A DNA stretch of 64,000 nucleotides from assembly GCA_039196965.1 (NCBI GenBank), contig JBCCUK010000021.1:1-64000 (forward strand). Direction: 5' to 3'. The notes below the pieces were generated by a model, which was not told the origin of the DNA, made no database searches, and worked only from the letters and a program-made list of their open reading frames with translations. The translations under genes and the position numbers were made by a program. Shown here piece by piece: positions 1 to 7,238 of the stretch. Positions within the stretch are counted from its first letter, which is position 1; each line of letters starts with the position of its first letter. The DNA comes from CALLCD01 sp039196965 (lineage in GTDB: Bacteria > Pseudomonadota > Alphaproteobacteria > Caulobacterales > Hyphomonadaceae).

Positions 1-251
1 ACGGCGTCAGGCACGGCGGCGGCCGGTACGGCCAGAAAGACGGCATCGGGCGGATCGGGCAGATCGGTCACACGCGGCAGGCAGGGTAATCCGGCAAGCG
101 TGTCACGTTTGGGGTTCACGACCCATATCTGACCCGCATACCCCCTGCGCCGTGCCTCACCGATTGCAATCCCCGCGTCCGTTCCGCCGACAAAGGCAAT
201 GTGGCGCGGGTTGAGCAACCGTTCGAAGTTGCGTCTCTTGGCCGGCGTCAT
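1..251 (-). CDS. Acyl-CoA synthetase (NDP-forming type), N-terminal part, runs off the window
   Basis: The 83 visible residues read as the start of the CoA-binding Rossmann domain of the ADP-forming acetate/acyl-CoA ligase family. Seen are an N-terminal KRRNFERLLNPRHIAFVGG segment, then VVNPKRD and LAGLPC, all typical of this family, followed by PDAVFLAVPA. The ATG at 249-251 is the only sensible start, because the frame upstream is closed by a TGA four bases away. The gene lies 4 bp downstream of the tail of an acyl-CoA dehydrogenase gene on the same strand, a common pairing in fatty-acid or acyl-CoA metabolism. The catalytic phospho-histidine and ATP-grasp regions are outside the window, so substrate and completeness cannot be judged. 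Confidence 0.75.
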   Translation of the reverse strand, partial: MTPAKRRNFERLLNPRHIAFVGGTDAGIAIGEARRRGYAGQIWVVNPKRDTLAGLPCLPRVTDLPDPPDAVFLAVPAAAVPDA

Positions 252-255
252 GAAC

Positions 256-405
256 TCATGCGCCGCGAGGACGCAGCATTGCCCGGGTGATGATGTGGCG
301 TTGAATTTCCGACGTCCCGTCCCAGATGCGTTCCAGCCTCGAGTCGCGCCACAGGCGTTGTATGGGCACTTCTTCCATCAGACCCATTCCACCGTGAATC
401 TGCAG
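256..405 (-). pseudogene. Acyl-CoA dehydrogenase, C-terminal fragment only
   Basis: The last 49 codons before the TGA at 256-258 spell the classic C-terminal end of an acyl-CoA dehydrogenase: LQIHGGMGLMEE, then RLWRDSRLERIWDGTSEIQR and a short tail. This is the FAD- and subunit-contact end of the protein. Immediately upstream (above about 405) the reading frame stops resembling the family, and the opposite strand instead encodes the end of a TonB-dependent receptor. The remaining ~330 codons expected for the family are absent. Either a deletion or rearrangement removed the 5' part, or the assembly joins unrelated sequences here. Confidence 0.75.
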
Positions 406-531
406 TTTGCAGCTTTTGTACGGAACATTACCGGCGTGCAGGGCGTTACCAGTGCAATCGACTTCAATAACTTCTCAGGTATTTTCAACCAGCCACGAAC
501 CTGGGGCATTGAAGTATCGTTCACATACTGA
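400..531 (+). pseudogene. TonB-dependent receptor, 3' end only
   Basis: The plus-strand frame ending at the TGA 529-531 reads FVRNITG, AIDFNN, a short spacer, PRTWGIEVSFTY and stop. This is the characteristic last two beta strands of a TonB-dependent outer-membrane receptor, ending in an aromatic residue as needed for barrel insertion. Only about 40 codons remain. The open frame continues upstream to 199, but that part is antisense to the acyl-CoA dehydrogenase fragment and is not receptor sequence. The receptor tail and the dehydrogenase tail therefore meet head-on at about 400-408, around a CTGCAG shared by both readings. Confidence 0.7.
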
Positions 532-601
532 TTGTTTCTATACCGCGGTTCAGCGCACATTAGGGGCGTGATATTGATCTACCAATCCGGGAACTCGGAC
601 C

Positions 602-1900
602 TTAGCTGACCAATTTGAGCTTCGGGTTCTTTTTCGTCCGCTTTTGCCTTTTTGCCGCCATCTCGCGATGGAACTCGACCATGCGTGGAACGATCTCTGT
701 ACGGAAGCGTGATCCATTGAACACGCCATAATGGCCGACGCCTGGTTGGATATAGTCGATCTGCATATCATCCGGAATGCCAGTGCAGAGTTTGTGGGCT
801 GCCTGGGTCTGACCAATGCCGGAGATATCGTCATTTTCACCTTCGACCGTCATTAACGCCACGCTGGTAATAGCTTCCGGTTTCACCAGCCGGTCGCGGT
901 GGCGGAAAATTCCGCGAGCCAGGTGATGCTCCTGAAAGATACGAATGATGGTTTGCAGATAGAATTCCTCTGTCAGATCGAGCACTGACAGATATTCATC
1001 ATAGAATTTCCGGTGCTTGCCCGCATTGTCGCCATCGCCTTCCACCAGGTGATTGAAAAAACGCCAATGGGCATGAACGTGGTTCTCCCAGTTCATGTTC
1101 ATGAAGGAAGACAGTTGCACGAAGCCCGGATAGACGCGGCGGGCAGCGCCCGGCCACGGTATTGGCACGGTGAAGATCATGTTTTCTTCAAACCAGCCAA
1201 GCTCTCTTTCTTCGGCGAGCTGATTGGGCACCGTGGGGGACTCGCGGGCATCGATGGGGGATCCCATAAAGGTCATGGAAATCGGCAGGTTCGGACTGTT
1301 GTCCTCTGCCATCAAGGCGATCGCAGCCAGTACAGGCGGCCCAGGCTGGCAAACAGCGGCGACATGGGTATCCGGCCCAAGGTGGGCGAGCATATCGCGG
1401 ATATAGTCAATATAGTCGTCGAGATCGAAGCGGCCCATCCAGATCGGCACCATGCGAGCGTCGGTCCAATCCGTGATGTAGACGTCATGGCTGGGCAAAA
1501 AGGCTTCTACGGTACCGCGCAAAAGCGTCGCGTAGTGCCCGGACAGCGGCGCTACGATCAGGAGTTTTGGTTGCGGTTTCGCGCTCTTGCCGAGCGCTTT
1601 TTCCATGTCGCCCGGCGCTTTTCGGAAGTGCATGAGGTTGCACCATGTCGAGGACCAGGCCGCTTCCGGAGTTATTTTGACAGTGACACTGTTGATCCGC
1701 GTCTGCTCAATTTCCCAGTCAGGCTTGCCATAATAGCGTGTTGTGGACTCGAAGACGTCTGCTGCTGCCGCCATGGACCGGCCAAGCTCTGTTGTCGAAA
1801 GCGGATTTACCGGCGAACTCCAGTACGCTTTGGATGCTTTCGCTGCAATGCGGAGCGGAGCCATCGCCGCCCGGTTCAGTTCCACCAGAGTATAGAGCAT
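602..1900 (-). CDS. phaZ: Intracellular polyhydroxyalkanoate depolymerase PhaZ
   Basis: This 432-residue protein matches intracellular PHA depolymerases, cytoplasmic alpha/beta hydrolases that mobilise poly-3-hydroxybutyrate granules. The nucleophile elbow carries cysteine rather than serine (VCQPGPP, Cys184), as in the known PhaZ1 enzymes. The other catalytic residues are suggested by GENDD and GVGHYGVFNG near the C-terminus. Family landmarks such as LLIVAPLSGHYATLLRG and VYITDWTDARMVP are present, and the length is normal for the family. The start is the ATG at 1898-1900, preceded by a small inverted repeat that could be a regulator site. The gene appears monocistronic; sco lies 146 bp upstream on the same strand. 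Function is confident from motifs. Confidence 0.93.
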   Translation of the reverse strand: MLYTLVELNRAAMAPLRIAAKASKAYWSSPVNPLSTTELGRSMAAAADVFESTTRYYGKPDWEIEQTRINSVTVKITPEAAWSSTWCNLMHFRKAPGDMEKALGKSAKPQPKLLIVAPLSGHYATLLRGTVEAFLPSHDVYITDWTDARMVPIWMGRFDLDDYIDYIRDMLAHLGPDTHVAAVCQPGPPVLAAIALMAEDNSPNLPISMTFMGSPIDARESPTVPNQLAEERELGWFEENMIFTVPIPWPGAARRVYPGFVQLSSFMNMNWENHVHAHWRFFNHLVEGDGDNAGKHRKFYDEYLSVLDLTEEFYLQTIIRIFQEHHLARGIFRHRDRLVKPEAITSVALMTVEGENDDISGIGQTQAAHKLCTGIPDDMQIDYIQPGVGHYGVFNGSRFRTEIVPRMVEFHREMAAKRQKRTKKNPKLKLVS

Positions 1901-1915
1901 TCACCGTGTTCCAAA

Positions 1916-1929
1916 TTGCTGCATTGCAA
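1916..1929 (-). promoter_or_regulatory. Possible PhaR-type operator upstream of phaZ
   Basis: The 14 bp TTGCTGCATTGCAA contains a perfect 4-bp inverted repeat (TTGC/GCAA) and also reads CTGC-N3-GCAA, one mismatch from the CTGC-N3-GCAG sites I recall for the PHB-responsive repressor PhaR. It sits 16-29 bp upstream of the phaZ start codon. This is a pattern match only; no phaR gene is present in the window. Confidence 0.3.
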
Positions 1930-2046
1930 CATATGCACGCTATGCGCCAGTCGCAAAGGCCAATCCTATTATTCGAACAAGATTAAGGGAGCCTGACTCA
2001 CCAGTCATGGCAACGATTTTCCTCAGTATTCACTGGGTATCCTGGA

Positions 2047-2652
2047 TCAGCTTAGAAGCTCTGCCAGGCAATCGGCCATCTCTGCGGAACTCGTATCATG
2101 GGTGAAAAAGGTCTTCAGCGACCAGTCTTCGTCCATTAAATAGACTATGGATGTGTGGTCCATTGTGTATCCTGCCGCACTGTCGGGAATTTCCACTTTG
2201 GAGTAACCGGCTTTGAATTCATTGGCGGCTGCTTTTACCTCCTCCACCGACCCCGTCAGCCCGACAATGTCTTCCGGGAATGCGTCCACGAAGATGTAGT
2301 CTGCCATAGCTTGCGGCGTGTCGCGCTCGGGATCGATGGAGATCAATATCGTACGGGGCAGTTCGATACCTTCAGGCAACTTCTCCAGCGCCTGATCGAT
2401 GGTGACAAGCGATGCCGGACAGACATCGGGACAATAGGTGAAGCCAAAATAGATCAGGCTGTGCTTGTCGCCAAAGTCCGCCTCAGTGACCCGTTCGCCA
2501 TCTGTGTCTATCAGTGAAATCGGGCCGCCAATCTGTGCATAGGACCGGGCCGAGCAGCTGGCGCTCGCTCCGTTACGTGCATCGTTGCCGCTCTCGCCGG
2601 AACAGGCTGAGATCAGTCCAAGAGCTAAAATAGCGAGTGTTTTCATTTTCAT
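2047..2652 (-). CDS. senC: SCO1/SenC/PrrC-family copper chaperone lipoprotein
   Basis: This 201-residue thioredoxin-fold protein carries the SCO copper site: CPDVC (Cys74, Cys78) and a distal histidine in MDHTS (His166). It begins with a lipoprotein signal whose lipobox is LISAC (Cys17), placing it on the periplasmic face of a membrane. SCO proteins deliver copper to the CuA or CuB centre of haem-copper oxidases and act as thiol redox sensors. The gene is divergent from regB, with 63 bp between start codons. This recalls the regB-senC-regA (prrBCA) clusters of other alphaproteobacteria and supports a role in respiratory or redox control. The start could be either Met1 or Met3. Confidence 0.9.
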   Translation of the reverse strand: MKMKTLAILALGLISACSGESGNDARNGASASCSARSYAQIGGPISLIDTDGERVTEADFGDKHSLIYFGFTYCPDVCPASLVTIDQALEKLPEGIELPRTILISIDPERDTPQAMADYIFVDAFPEDIVGLTGSVEEVKAAANEFKAGYSKVEIPDSAAGYTMDHTSIVYLMDEDWSLKTFFTHDTSSAEMADCLAELLS

Positions 2653-2715
2653 GCTTTTACATATGGTTCAGCCTGACCCCTTGGCGCAAGAGACGCACTG
2701 ACGCATTTAGGGGGG

Positions 2716-4089
2716 ATGGTAGATAGCACCGACAGAGCGCAGCTGAAGCTTGATGAGGCCCTCTTTGCCTTACCGGAAGAGGGGCTGAAGAGCGTCGGCT
2801 CTGCACTTGGACGGACGCGCCTGCGAACATTTATAAGCCTCCGCTGGATTGCCGTGGCCGGTCAGACCAGTGCCATACTTTTCGTCAAGTTTATTTTGGG
2901 ATTTGAGCTCCCTCTCGCGACCTGTCTTGCTATCATCGCGGCGTCGGCCTGGTTGAATGTCTTTCTGGAGTTCGCTTTTCAGACCCGGCGCCTTGCCAGT
3001 GAGCGTGAAGCCGCTGCACAACTTGCCTTCGACGTCATCCAGTTGTCGGCGCTCGTTTCTGCAACTGGCGGTCTTGCTAATCCGTTCGACATTTTCCTGA
3101 TTGCCCCTGTAACAATTGCCGCTGTCAGCCTGCGCAGGCGCTATGCGCTTATGATTGCTGCACTAACCCTGGCGCTAGCGGCGACCATGCCCCTCTATGC
3201 TGGTGAGCTTCCATGGCGCGATGGCGAACCGATCGCGACGCCAGTTCTGCTGCAATGGGGGCAGTTTTTCGCGCTGACGGTCGGCGTGCTGTTCTTTGCG
3301 CTTTCGGCCGTAAGAGTGAACCAGGATGAGGCGCGGCTTGTGCGTGCGCTTGATGCCGCCCAAGTTGTTATGGCGAAAGAGCAGAGGTTGTCGGCTCTCG
3401 GAGCAATGGCAGCCATGACGGCCCATGAGCTTGGCACGCCCCTCGCCACGATACACCTCGTGGCCCGTGAAATGGCCGATGATCTTCCTGAAGATAGTGA
3501 CTTGCGGGAGGACGCCTCCTTGCTGGTCGAGCAAGCCGAGCGGTGCCGTAAGATCCTCCAGTCTCTCGCGCAGCAGCGCGAAGCTGGGGATATTGTCCAT
3601 GCCCAGATGCCGCTTTCAGCCGTGGTCGAAGAAGCAGCAGCTCCCCACAAGGGACTTGGTGTTGAGGTCGATGTCCGCACGCGGCAGAAGCCCGGGATCG
3701 ATGAAAAGCCGCCCACGATCAAGCGCAGCCCGGAAATCCTTCACGCGCTTGGTGCGTTCATCGAAAATGCGGTCAGCTTTGCCGATACGATTGTTTGGAT
3801 CGAGGCGACCTGGAGTTCAGGTGAGTGTACGATCACGATTCGGGATGACGGTCCGGGTTTCTCGTCCGATGTCATGCCGAAACTTGGAGAGCCCTATGTT
3901 TCCGAGCGCGGAGCTGAACAGGCCGGGGGCGGGGATATGGGACTTGGTTTCTTTATTGCAAAGACACTGATAGAGCGCACCGGTGGTAGGGTTGCTACGC
4001 GGAACCGTACACCGCCCGGTCATGGAGCCACTGTACAGATCACATGGCCGCTTGAACGACTGGAACCTGACACGGAAAACTACATATAA
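2716..4089 (+). CDS. regB: Redox-sensing histidine kinase RegB/PrrB/ActS
   Basis: This 457-residue protein has an N-terminal membrane domain of about six helices (roughly residues 37-200) followed by a kinase core. It contains the quinone-site motif GGLANPF (118-124) typical of RegB, the H-box MTAHELGTPLATIH with His237, and the redox-active cysteine in AERCRKIL (Cys277). It also has the N-box FIENAVSFA (Asn351) and the G-boxes DDGPGF and GLGFF. RegB senses the ubiquinone pool and redox state and phosphorylates RegA. It is followed by regA after 25 bp, and sco is divergent. Oddly, the purine-rich AGGGGGG directly abuts the ATG at 2716, leaving almost no spacing, so the exact start is less certain than the identity. 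Confidence 0.95.
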   Translation: MVDSTDRAQLKLDEALFALPEEGLKSVGSALGRTRLRTFISLRWIAVAGQTSAILFVKFILGFELPLATCLAIIAASAWLNVFLEFAFQTRRLASEREAAAQLAFDVIQLSALVSATGGLANPFDIFLIAPVTIAAVSLRRRYALMIAALTLALAATMPLYAGELPWRDGEPIATPVLLQWGQFFALTVGVLFFALSAVRVNQDEARLVRALDAAQVVMAKEQRLSALGAMAAMTAHELGTPLATIHLVAREMADDLPEDSDLREDASLLVEQAERCRKILQSLAQQREAGDIVHAQMPLSAVVEEAAAPHKGLGVEVDVRTRQKPGIDEKPPTIKRSPEILHALGAFIENAVSFADTIVWIEATWSSGECTITIRDDGPGFSSDVMPKLGEPYVSERGAEQAGGGDMGLGFFIAKTLIERTGGRVATRNRTPPGHGATVQITWPLERLEPDTENYI

Positions 4090-4114
4090 GGGTGTAGTTT
4101 CAAGGAGTAGACGT

Positions 4115-4681
4115 ATGGACCGCCCGGTCAAATTACATGAGAAACTCGAAGGCGTGGAAGACAGAACCTGTCTTGTCCTCGATGATGATGGCCCCTTCTG
4201 CCAGCGTCTCGCCCGTGCGCTCACCCATCGCGGATTTATGGTTTCAGCCGTGTCCACTGTATCTGAAGCCAAGGACATTGCCCGGTTAAACCCGCCTGCC
4301 TACGCCGTGTTGGATCTGCGTCTGGAAGATGGGTCTGGCCTTGATGTGGTGGAGGTTCTTCAGCAGCATCGCGATGATGCCCGTGCTGTTGTGCTGACCG
4401 GATATGGGGCCATCGCCACGGCTGTTGCGGCTGTGAAGGCTGGCGCTGTGGACTATCTAGCGAAGCCTGCGGATGTAGAGGACATCATCAAGGCGCTGGT
4501 TGCGAAACCGGATGCCAAGCCAGCACCGCCGGAAAATCCGATGTCAGCTGACCGTGTGCGCTGGGAACATATTCAGCGCGTTTATGAGCTCTGTGATCAT
4601 AATGTCTCGGAGACGGCTCGCCGCCTTAATATGCATCGCCGGACACTACAGCGGATACTGGCAAAACGCGCCCCGAGATAG
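4115..4681 (+). CDS. regA: Response regulator RegA/PrrA/ActR
   Basis: The 188-residue protein has a receiver domain with the acidic pocket LDDDG, phospho-acceptor Asp67 in AVLDLRLEDGSG, the switch Thr in VLTGYG, and Lys in YLAKP. A short proline-rich linker (KPAPPENP) follows, then a Fis-type helix-turn-helix at the extreme C-terminus (NVSETARRLNMHRRTLQRIL), which is almost invariant in RegA orthologues. It is a global regulator of respiration, carbon and nitrogen metabolism in response to redox. I start it at ATG 4115, which has AAGGAG 8-13 bp upstream. A longer open frame reaching back to 3983 overlaps regB and is not convincing. It forms an operon with regB. Confidence 0.95.
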   Translation: MDRPVKLHEKLEGVEDRTCLVLDDDGPFCQRLARALTHRGFMVSAVSTVSEAKDIARLNPPAYAVLDLRLEDGSGLDVVEVLQQHRDDARAVVLTGYGAIATAVAAVKAGAVDYLAKPADVEDIIKALVAKPDAKPAPPENPMSADRVRWEHIQRVYELCDHNVSETARRLNMHRRTLQRILAKRAPR

Positions 4682-4720
4682 AGCTATCCAGCTCGCTATT
4701 TTGTTGAGTTTGGTGGATAA

Positions 4721-4755
4721 GGTGGGCCGGCATAAAGGGCGGAAGCCAGCCCACC
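4721..4755 (+). terminator. Hairpin downstream of regA
   Basis: GGTGGGC at 4721-4727 pairs with GCCCACC at 4749-4755, and the stem can extend inward with one mismatch (CGGC/GCCA), giving a strong GC-rich hairpin about 40 bp after the regA stop. There is no clear T-run after it, so it may be a factor-dependent terminator or an mRNA 3' stabiliser. Confidence 0.4.
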
Positions 4756-4891
4756 TATCTCTGTATTAGAAGCCAGCTTCAGAGGGGGCAAAACCACTGG
4801 CATCTGAACATAATATGTTCTGATGACCAAAAAGGTTCCCGGTAAAAGTAACTATACTTGGCCTTCGCGTGGACAGGTAGAAACTGTCTGT

Positions 4892-4929
4892 TTTAGTGCA
4901 TTGATAATAATCGGTTTCCCTGCACTAAA
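4892..4929. repeat. Perfect 9-bp inverted repeat
   Basis: TTTAGTGCA and TGCACTAAA are separated by 20 nt and followed by a T-rich stretch (TTATTTTTAT at 4934-4943). The repeat may be a terminator stem or an operator. No association with a specific promoter can be shown. Confidence 0.5.
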
Positions 4930-4999
4930 GGGCTTATTTTTATCCTTAATGGATGGCGCAAAGCGACTGCCCGCTCACACCTATAGATCGATCGTTCAC

Positions 5000-6028
5000 T
5001 CAGGCCGGTTTGCCTGAGTCCGGTGAAATCCCGGCCAAAGCCGCTTTTCGATAGCTCGTCGGTGTTTTGCCGGTTTGGCTTTTGAACGCCTTATTGAATG
5101 GGGTGATCGAGGCATAGCCCACATCCATAGCGATCGTAAGTACGGGGATCCGTGCGTTTGAGATGTCTGAAAGGCGCGCTTCAGCTTCCTGTATCCGATG
5201 GTGATTAAGGAAGTATGCAAAGCTTCTGAAGCCAAGAGATTTGTTGATAACAACGCGAAGCTGATGTTCCGGCACGCTGACTTTTTCGGCAAGCCTGCGG
5301 ATCGTAAGACCTTGCTCGCGATATATTTTGTCCTCGTTCATCAGCGCGTCGAGACGGTTTTTTGCTGGAAGGTCCCTTGGGTCGAGCGTTGTCGCCGCCG
5401 GTCCGGGCACTGCCATGGTGTCGAAAGCCAGAGCTTCGGGATGAGCCCGCGTCATCCAGAGCAGCATACCAATGCAATAGGGAGGGGCAATCAAAAGGAA
5501 GAAGCGCCAGGCACCGCTCGCCCCAAATCTTCGGAAAACTTCGTTCCCAGCGAAGATAAACACCAGCATCACGGCTATTCCGATGGCAATGCGAGCCCGA
5601 TCACGGCGTCTCGCTTCGACGAGATCCTCAGACCGCCCAGCCAGTGCCACATAGGCAATATGCGCCATGAGGCCGAACGACATTGTGAGCCAGGCTAATC
5701 TGAATGGCTCAATGACGAATGGTTCGAAGCCAAGCAGTGATGCTGCAAAAAACGAGGGCGGTACGGCATAAATGGCTAGGACTGCAATTTCGCTTTTGCC
5801 AAGGGTGAAATCCTCTTCAAACAGAGAGAGACCAAAAAGCCAGGCCAATGGAAAAATCAGGGTCGAGAACACATTGAGCAAAAGCCAATCCGATCCCCTC
5901 AGTGTCCAGGGCGGCGTTCCGGTGATGAGCAGCAGGCTAATAACGCAGATGTTCATAAGATAAGCGTAGCGCATTTGTGCCGATCTGAGGCCGGCTCGCG
6001 TCATGAGCAGCAGTAATCCTGAGAGCAT
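5000..6028 (-). CDS. Membrane-anchored AraC-family transcriptional regulator
   Basis: The 342-residue protein has an N-terminal half of about six hydrophobic helices (residues ~1-195) and a C-terminal AraC-type DNA-binding domain (~240-330). Two helix-turn-helix units are visible: LTIRRLAEKVSVPEHQLR and VLTIAMDVGYASITPFNKAFK. This architecture occurs in AraC regulators that sense a signal at the membrane; the signal is unknown. The ATG at 6026-6028 gives a first helix that looks slightly clipped. The frame stays open for another 11 codons upstream (FIRFASIG before the Met) without a normal start codon, so the true N-terminus could be a little longer. It is followed by the convergent regA region, and no target gene is obvious. 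Confidence 0.75.
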   Translation of the reverse strand: MLSGLLLLMTRAGLRSAQMRYAYLMNICVISLLLITGTPPWTLRGSDWLLLNVFSTLIFPLAWLFGLSLFEEDFTLGKSEIAVLAIYAVPPSFFAASLLGFEPFVIEPFRLAWLTMSFGLMAHIAYVALAGRSEDLVEARRRDRARIAIGIAVMLVFIFAGNEVFRRFGASGAWRFFLLIAPPYCIGMLLWMTRAHPEALAFDTMAVPGPAATTLDPRDLPAKNRLDALMNEDKIYREQGLTIRRLAEKVSVPEHQLRVVINKSLGFRSFAYFLNHHRIQEAEARLSDISNARIPVLTIAMDVGYASITPFNKAFKSQTGKTPTSYRKAALAGISPDSGKPA

Positions 6029-6228
6029 GCCGATCGACGCGAACCGGATAAAGACTTCAGCTTAAAGTGTCATGGAAGTGGATCATCAAATTATTGGCGC
6101 AACTTATTCGATAGGGAGCCTTGTCTTCGAATGAACTTATTGTGTGGCCGTCAAGCCTTCTTGTCAGGAGAAATGAGGTGGACCCAAGTATTTTAAGGGC
6201 TCGATTTCGATTAGACACCGACGATGAT

Positions 6229-7128
6229 TTAGCCACTGTTTCCGGGTGTTGAAATGATATCGATGACCGTATCCCGCAGCCAGCGATTGTGAGGATCGTT
6301 GCGGTTTTTTTCATGCCAGCAGAGTTTCAATATTGCTGGCGGAAAAGGGACGGGGAGTGGGGCGGAATTTAATCCGTGCGTTTGGGCAAAATAGTTGGCG
6401 ATAGGCTTCGGCAGCGCGACCACAGCGTCCAATTCCTTGACCAGTTCCGGCAGGGCATCGAATCTAGAGACACGCGCCACAACATGTCTGCCCATACCTT
6501 CAGCCTGAAGAGCTTCATCGGCGTAGGCGGGCTGCTCGTCTGTAAACACGACGGCGAGATGGTTCCGGCTTGCATAGTCTTCCGGTGTTTTCGGGGACGA
6601 TGATTCTTTGCTTAGCAGAAGGCAGAACTCGTCCTGCATCAAGATTCGGGAACCAAACCCGGGGGGCGGTTGTCCAGCCACGGAAATGGCGAGGTCGATC
6701 TTGCCGCTACCAAGATCGTTCCAGACAGATGTGTGATTGGTGTCGAGGGCGCGAAGCGTAAGCTTTGGTGCCGAAGCGATGATTGTTCGTGCGAGCTTCG
6801 GCCAAAAAAGGATACGAGCGTCATCCGACAGGCCAAAAACACTTTCCCCAGTCAGGTTATTCGGAGAGAATTCAGTGCGCACTATAACCCTCCGAAGCGT
6901 TGCCAGCGGGTCGCGGATGTCGCTCCAGAGAACTTCCGCACGTGCGGTGGGTTTCACACCTGTAGCTGTGCGCTCAAACAATTGGTCGCCTGTTGTATCT
7001 CGAAGGCGAGCTACGGCCTGGCTAATTGACGGTTGGGACCGGCCGAGGCGTTCGCCCGCCTTGCGCAAGTTCCGCTCCGACATAACGGCATCGAAAACGA
7101 TCAAGAGGTTTAAGTCGAAACTGCCCAT
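6229..7128 (-). CDS. LysR-family transcriptional regulator
   Basis: This 299-residue protein has a typical N-terminal winged helix-turn-helix (residues ~5-62, including RSQPSISQAVARLRD) and a periplasmic-binding-protein-like effector domain. It is divergent from an NAD(P)-binding reductase-like gene at 7239, the usual LysR arrangement in which the regulator controls both itself and its neighbour. An inverted repeat (7141-7158) sits 13 bp upstream of its start codon. The effector is not predictable from the sequence. The start ATG at 7126-7128 gives the canonical FDLNLLIVFDAV N-terminus. Confidence 0.88.
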   Translation of the reverse strand: MGSFDLNLLIVFDAVMSERNLRKAGERLGRSQPSISQAVARLRDTTGDQLFERTATGVKPTARAEVLWSDIRDPLATLRRVIVRTEFSPNNLTGESVFGLSDDARILFWPKLARTIIASAPKLTLRALDTNHTSVWNDLGSGKIDLAISVAGQPPPGFGSRILMQDEFCLLLSKESSSPKTPEDYASRNHLAVVFTDEQPAYADEALQAEGMGRHVVARVSRFDALPELVKELDAVVALPKPIANYFAQTHGLNSAPLPVPFPPAILKLCWHEKNRNDPHNRWLRDTVIDIISTPGNSG

Positions 7129-7140
7129 AATCAGCGCTTA

Positions 7141-7158
7141 TGATATGGATAATTATCA
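7141..7158. promoter_or_regulatory. Candidate LysR operator between lysR and the reductase gene
   Basis: TGATA and TATCA form a perfect 5-bp inverted repeat with an 8-bp AT-rich centre, within a longer imperfect palindrome (ATGATATGGATAATTATCAT). It lies in the 110-bp divergent promoter region, adjacent to the regulator start, where LysR recognition sites are normally found. Confidence 0.4.
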
Positions 7159-7238
7159 TTATTGGAAGTGATGAGTGCTGTCCAACATCTCCTTCTTCAG
7201 AGGGGAAGCGTTTCCCCCGAATTTATGGAGATTAGGAT

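Larger units (their letters stand above)
4682..4999. other. Intergenic region with three inverted repeats, no supported gene
   Basis: This 318-bp gap lies between the convergent regA and an AraC-type gene. Besides the GC-rich hairpin at 4721-4755 it contains GACAG/CTGTC (4872-4876 and 4884-4888, 7-nt loop). It also has a perfect 9-bp repeat TTTAGTGCA/TGCACTAAA (4892-4900 and 4921-4929, 20-nt loop), followed by TTATTTTTAT. The second and third repeats with the T-rich tail could be the 3' end of a small RNA or a terminator. A 64-codon open frame here (4823-5017) has no recognisable protein features and overlaps the next gene. Confidence 0.4.

Noticed and set aside
199..531. Continuous plus-strand open frame of 110 codons
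   Set aside because: Only its 3' third is receptor sequence; the 5' part is antisense to the acyl-CoA dehydrogenase tail, so it is an artefact of the junction.
1013..1996. Long plus-strand open frame (327 codons)
   Set aside because: It is antisense to phaZ, whose motifs are unambiguous; the translated product is rich in Arg, His and Cys without any domain.
4823..5017. 64-codon plus-strand open frame after regA
   Set aside because: No convincing ribosome site, unusual composition and overlap with the AraC-type gene; the inverted repeats explain the region better.
6057..6314. 85-codon minus-strand open frame between the regulators
   Set aside because: Overlaps the end of the LysR gene in another phase; no protein features.
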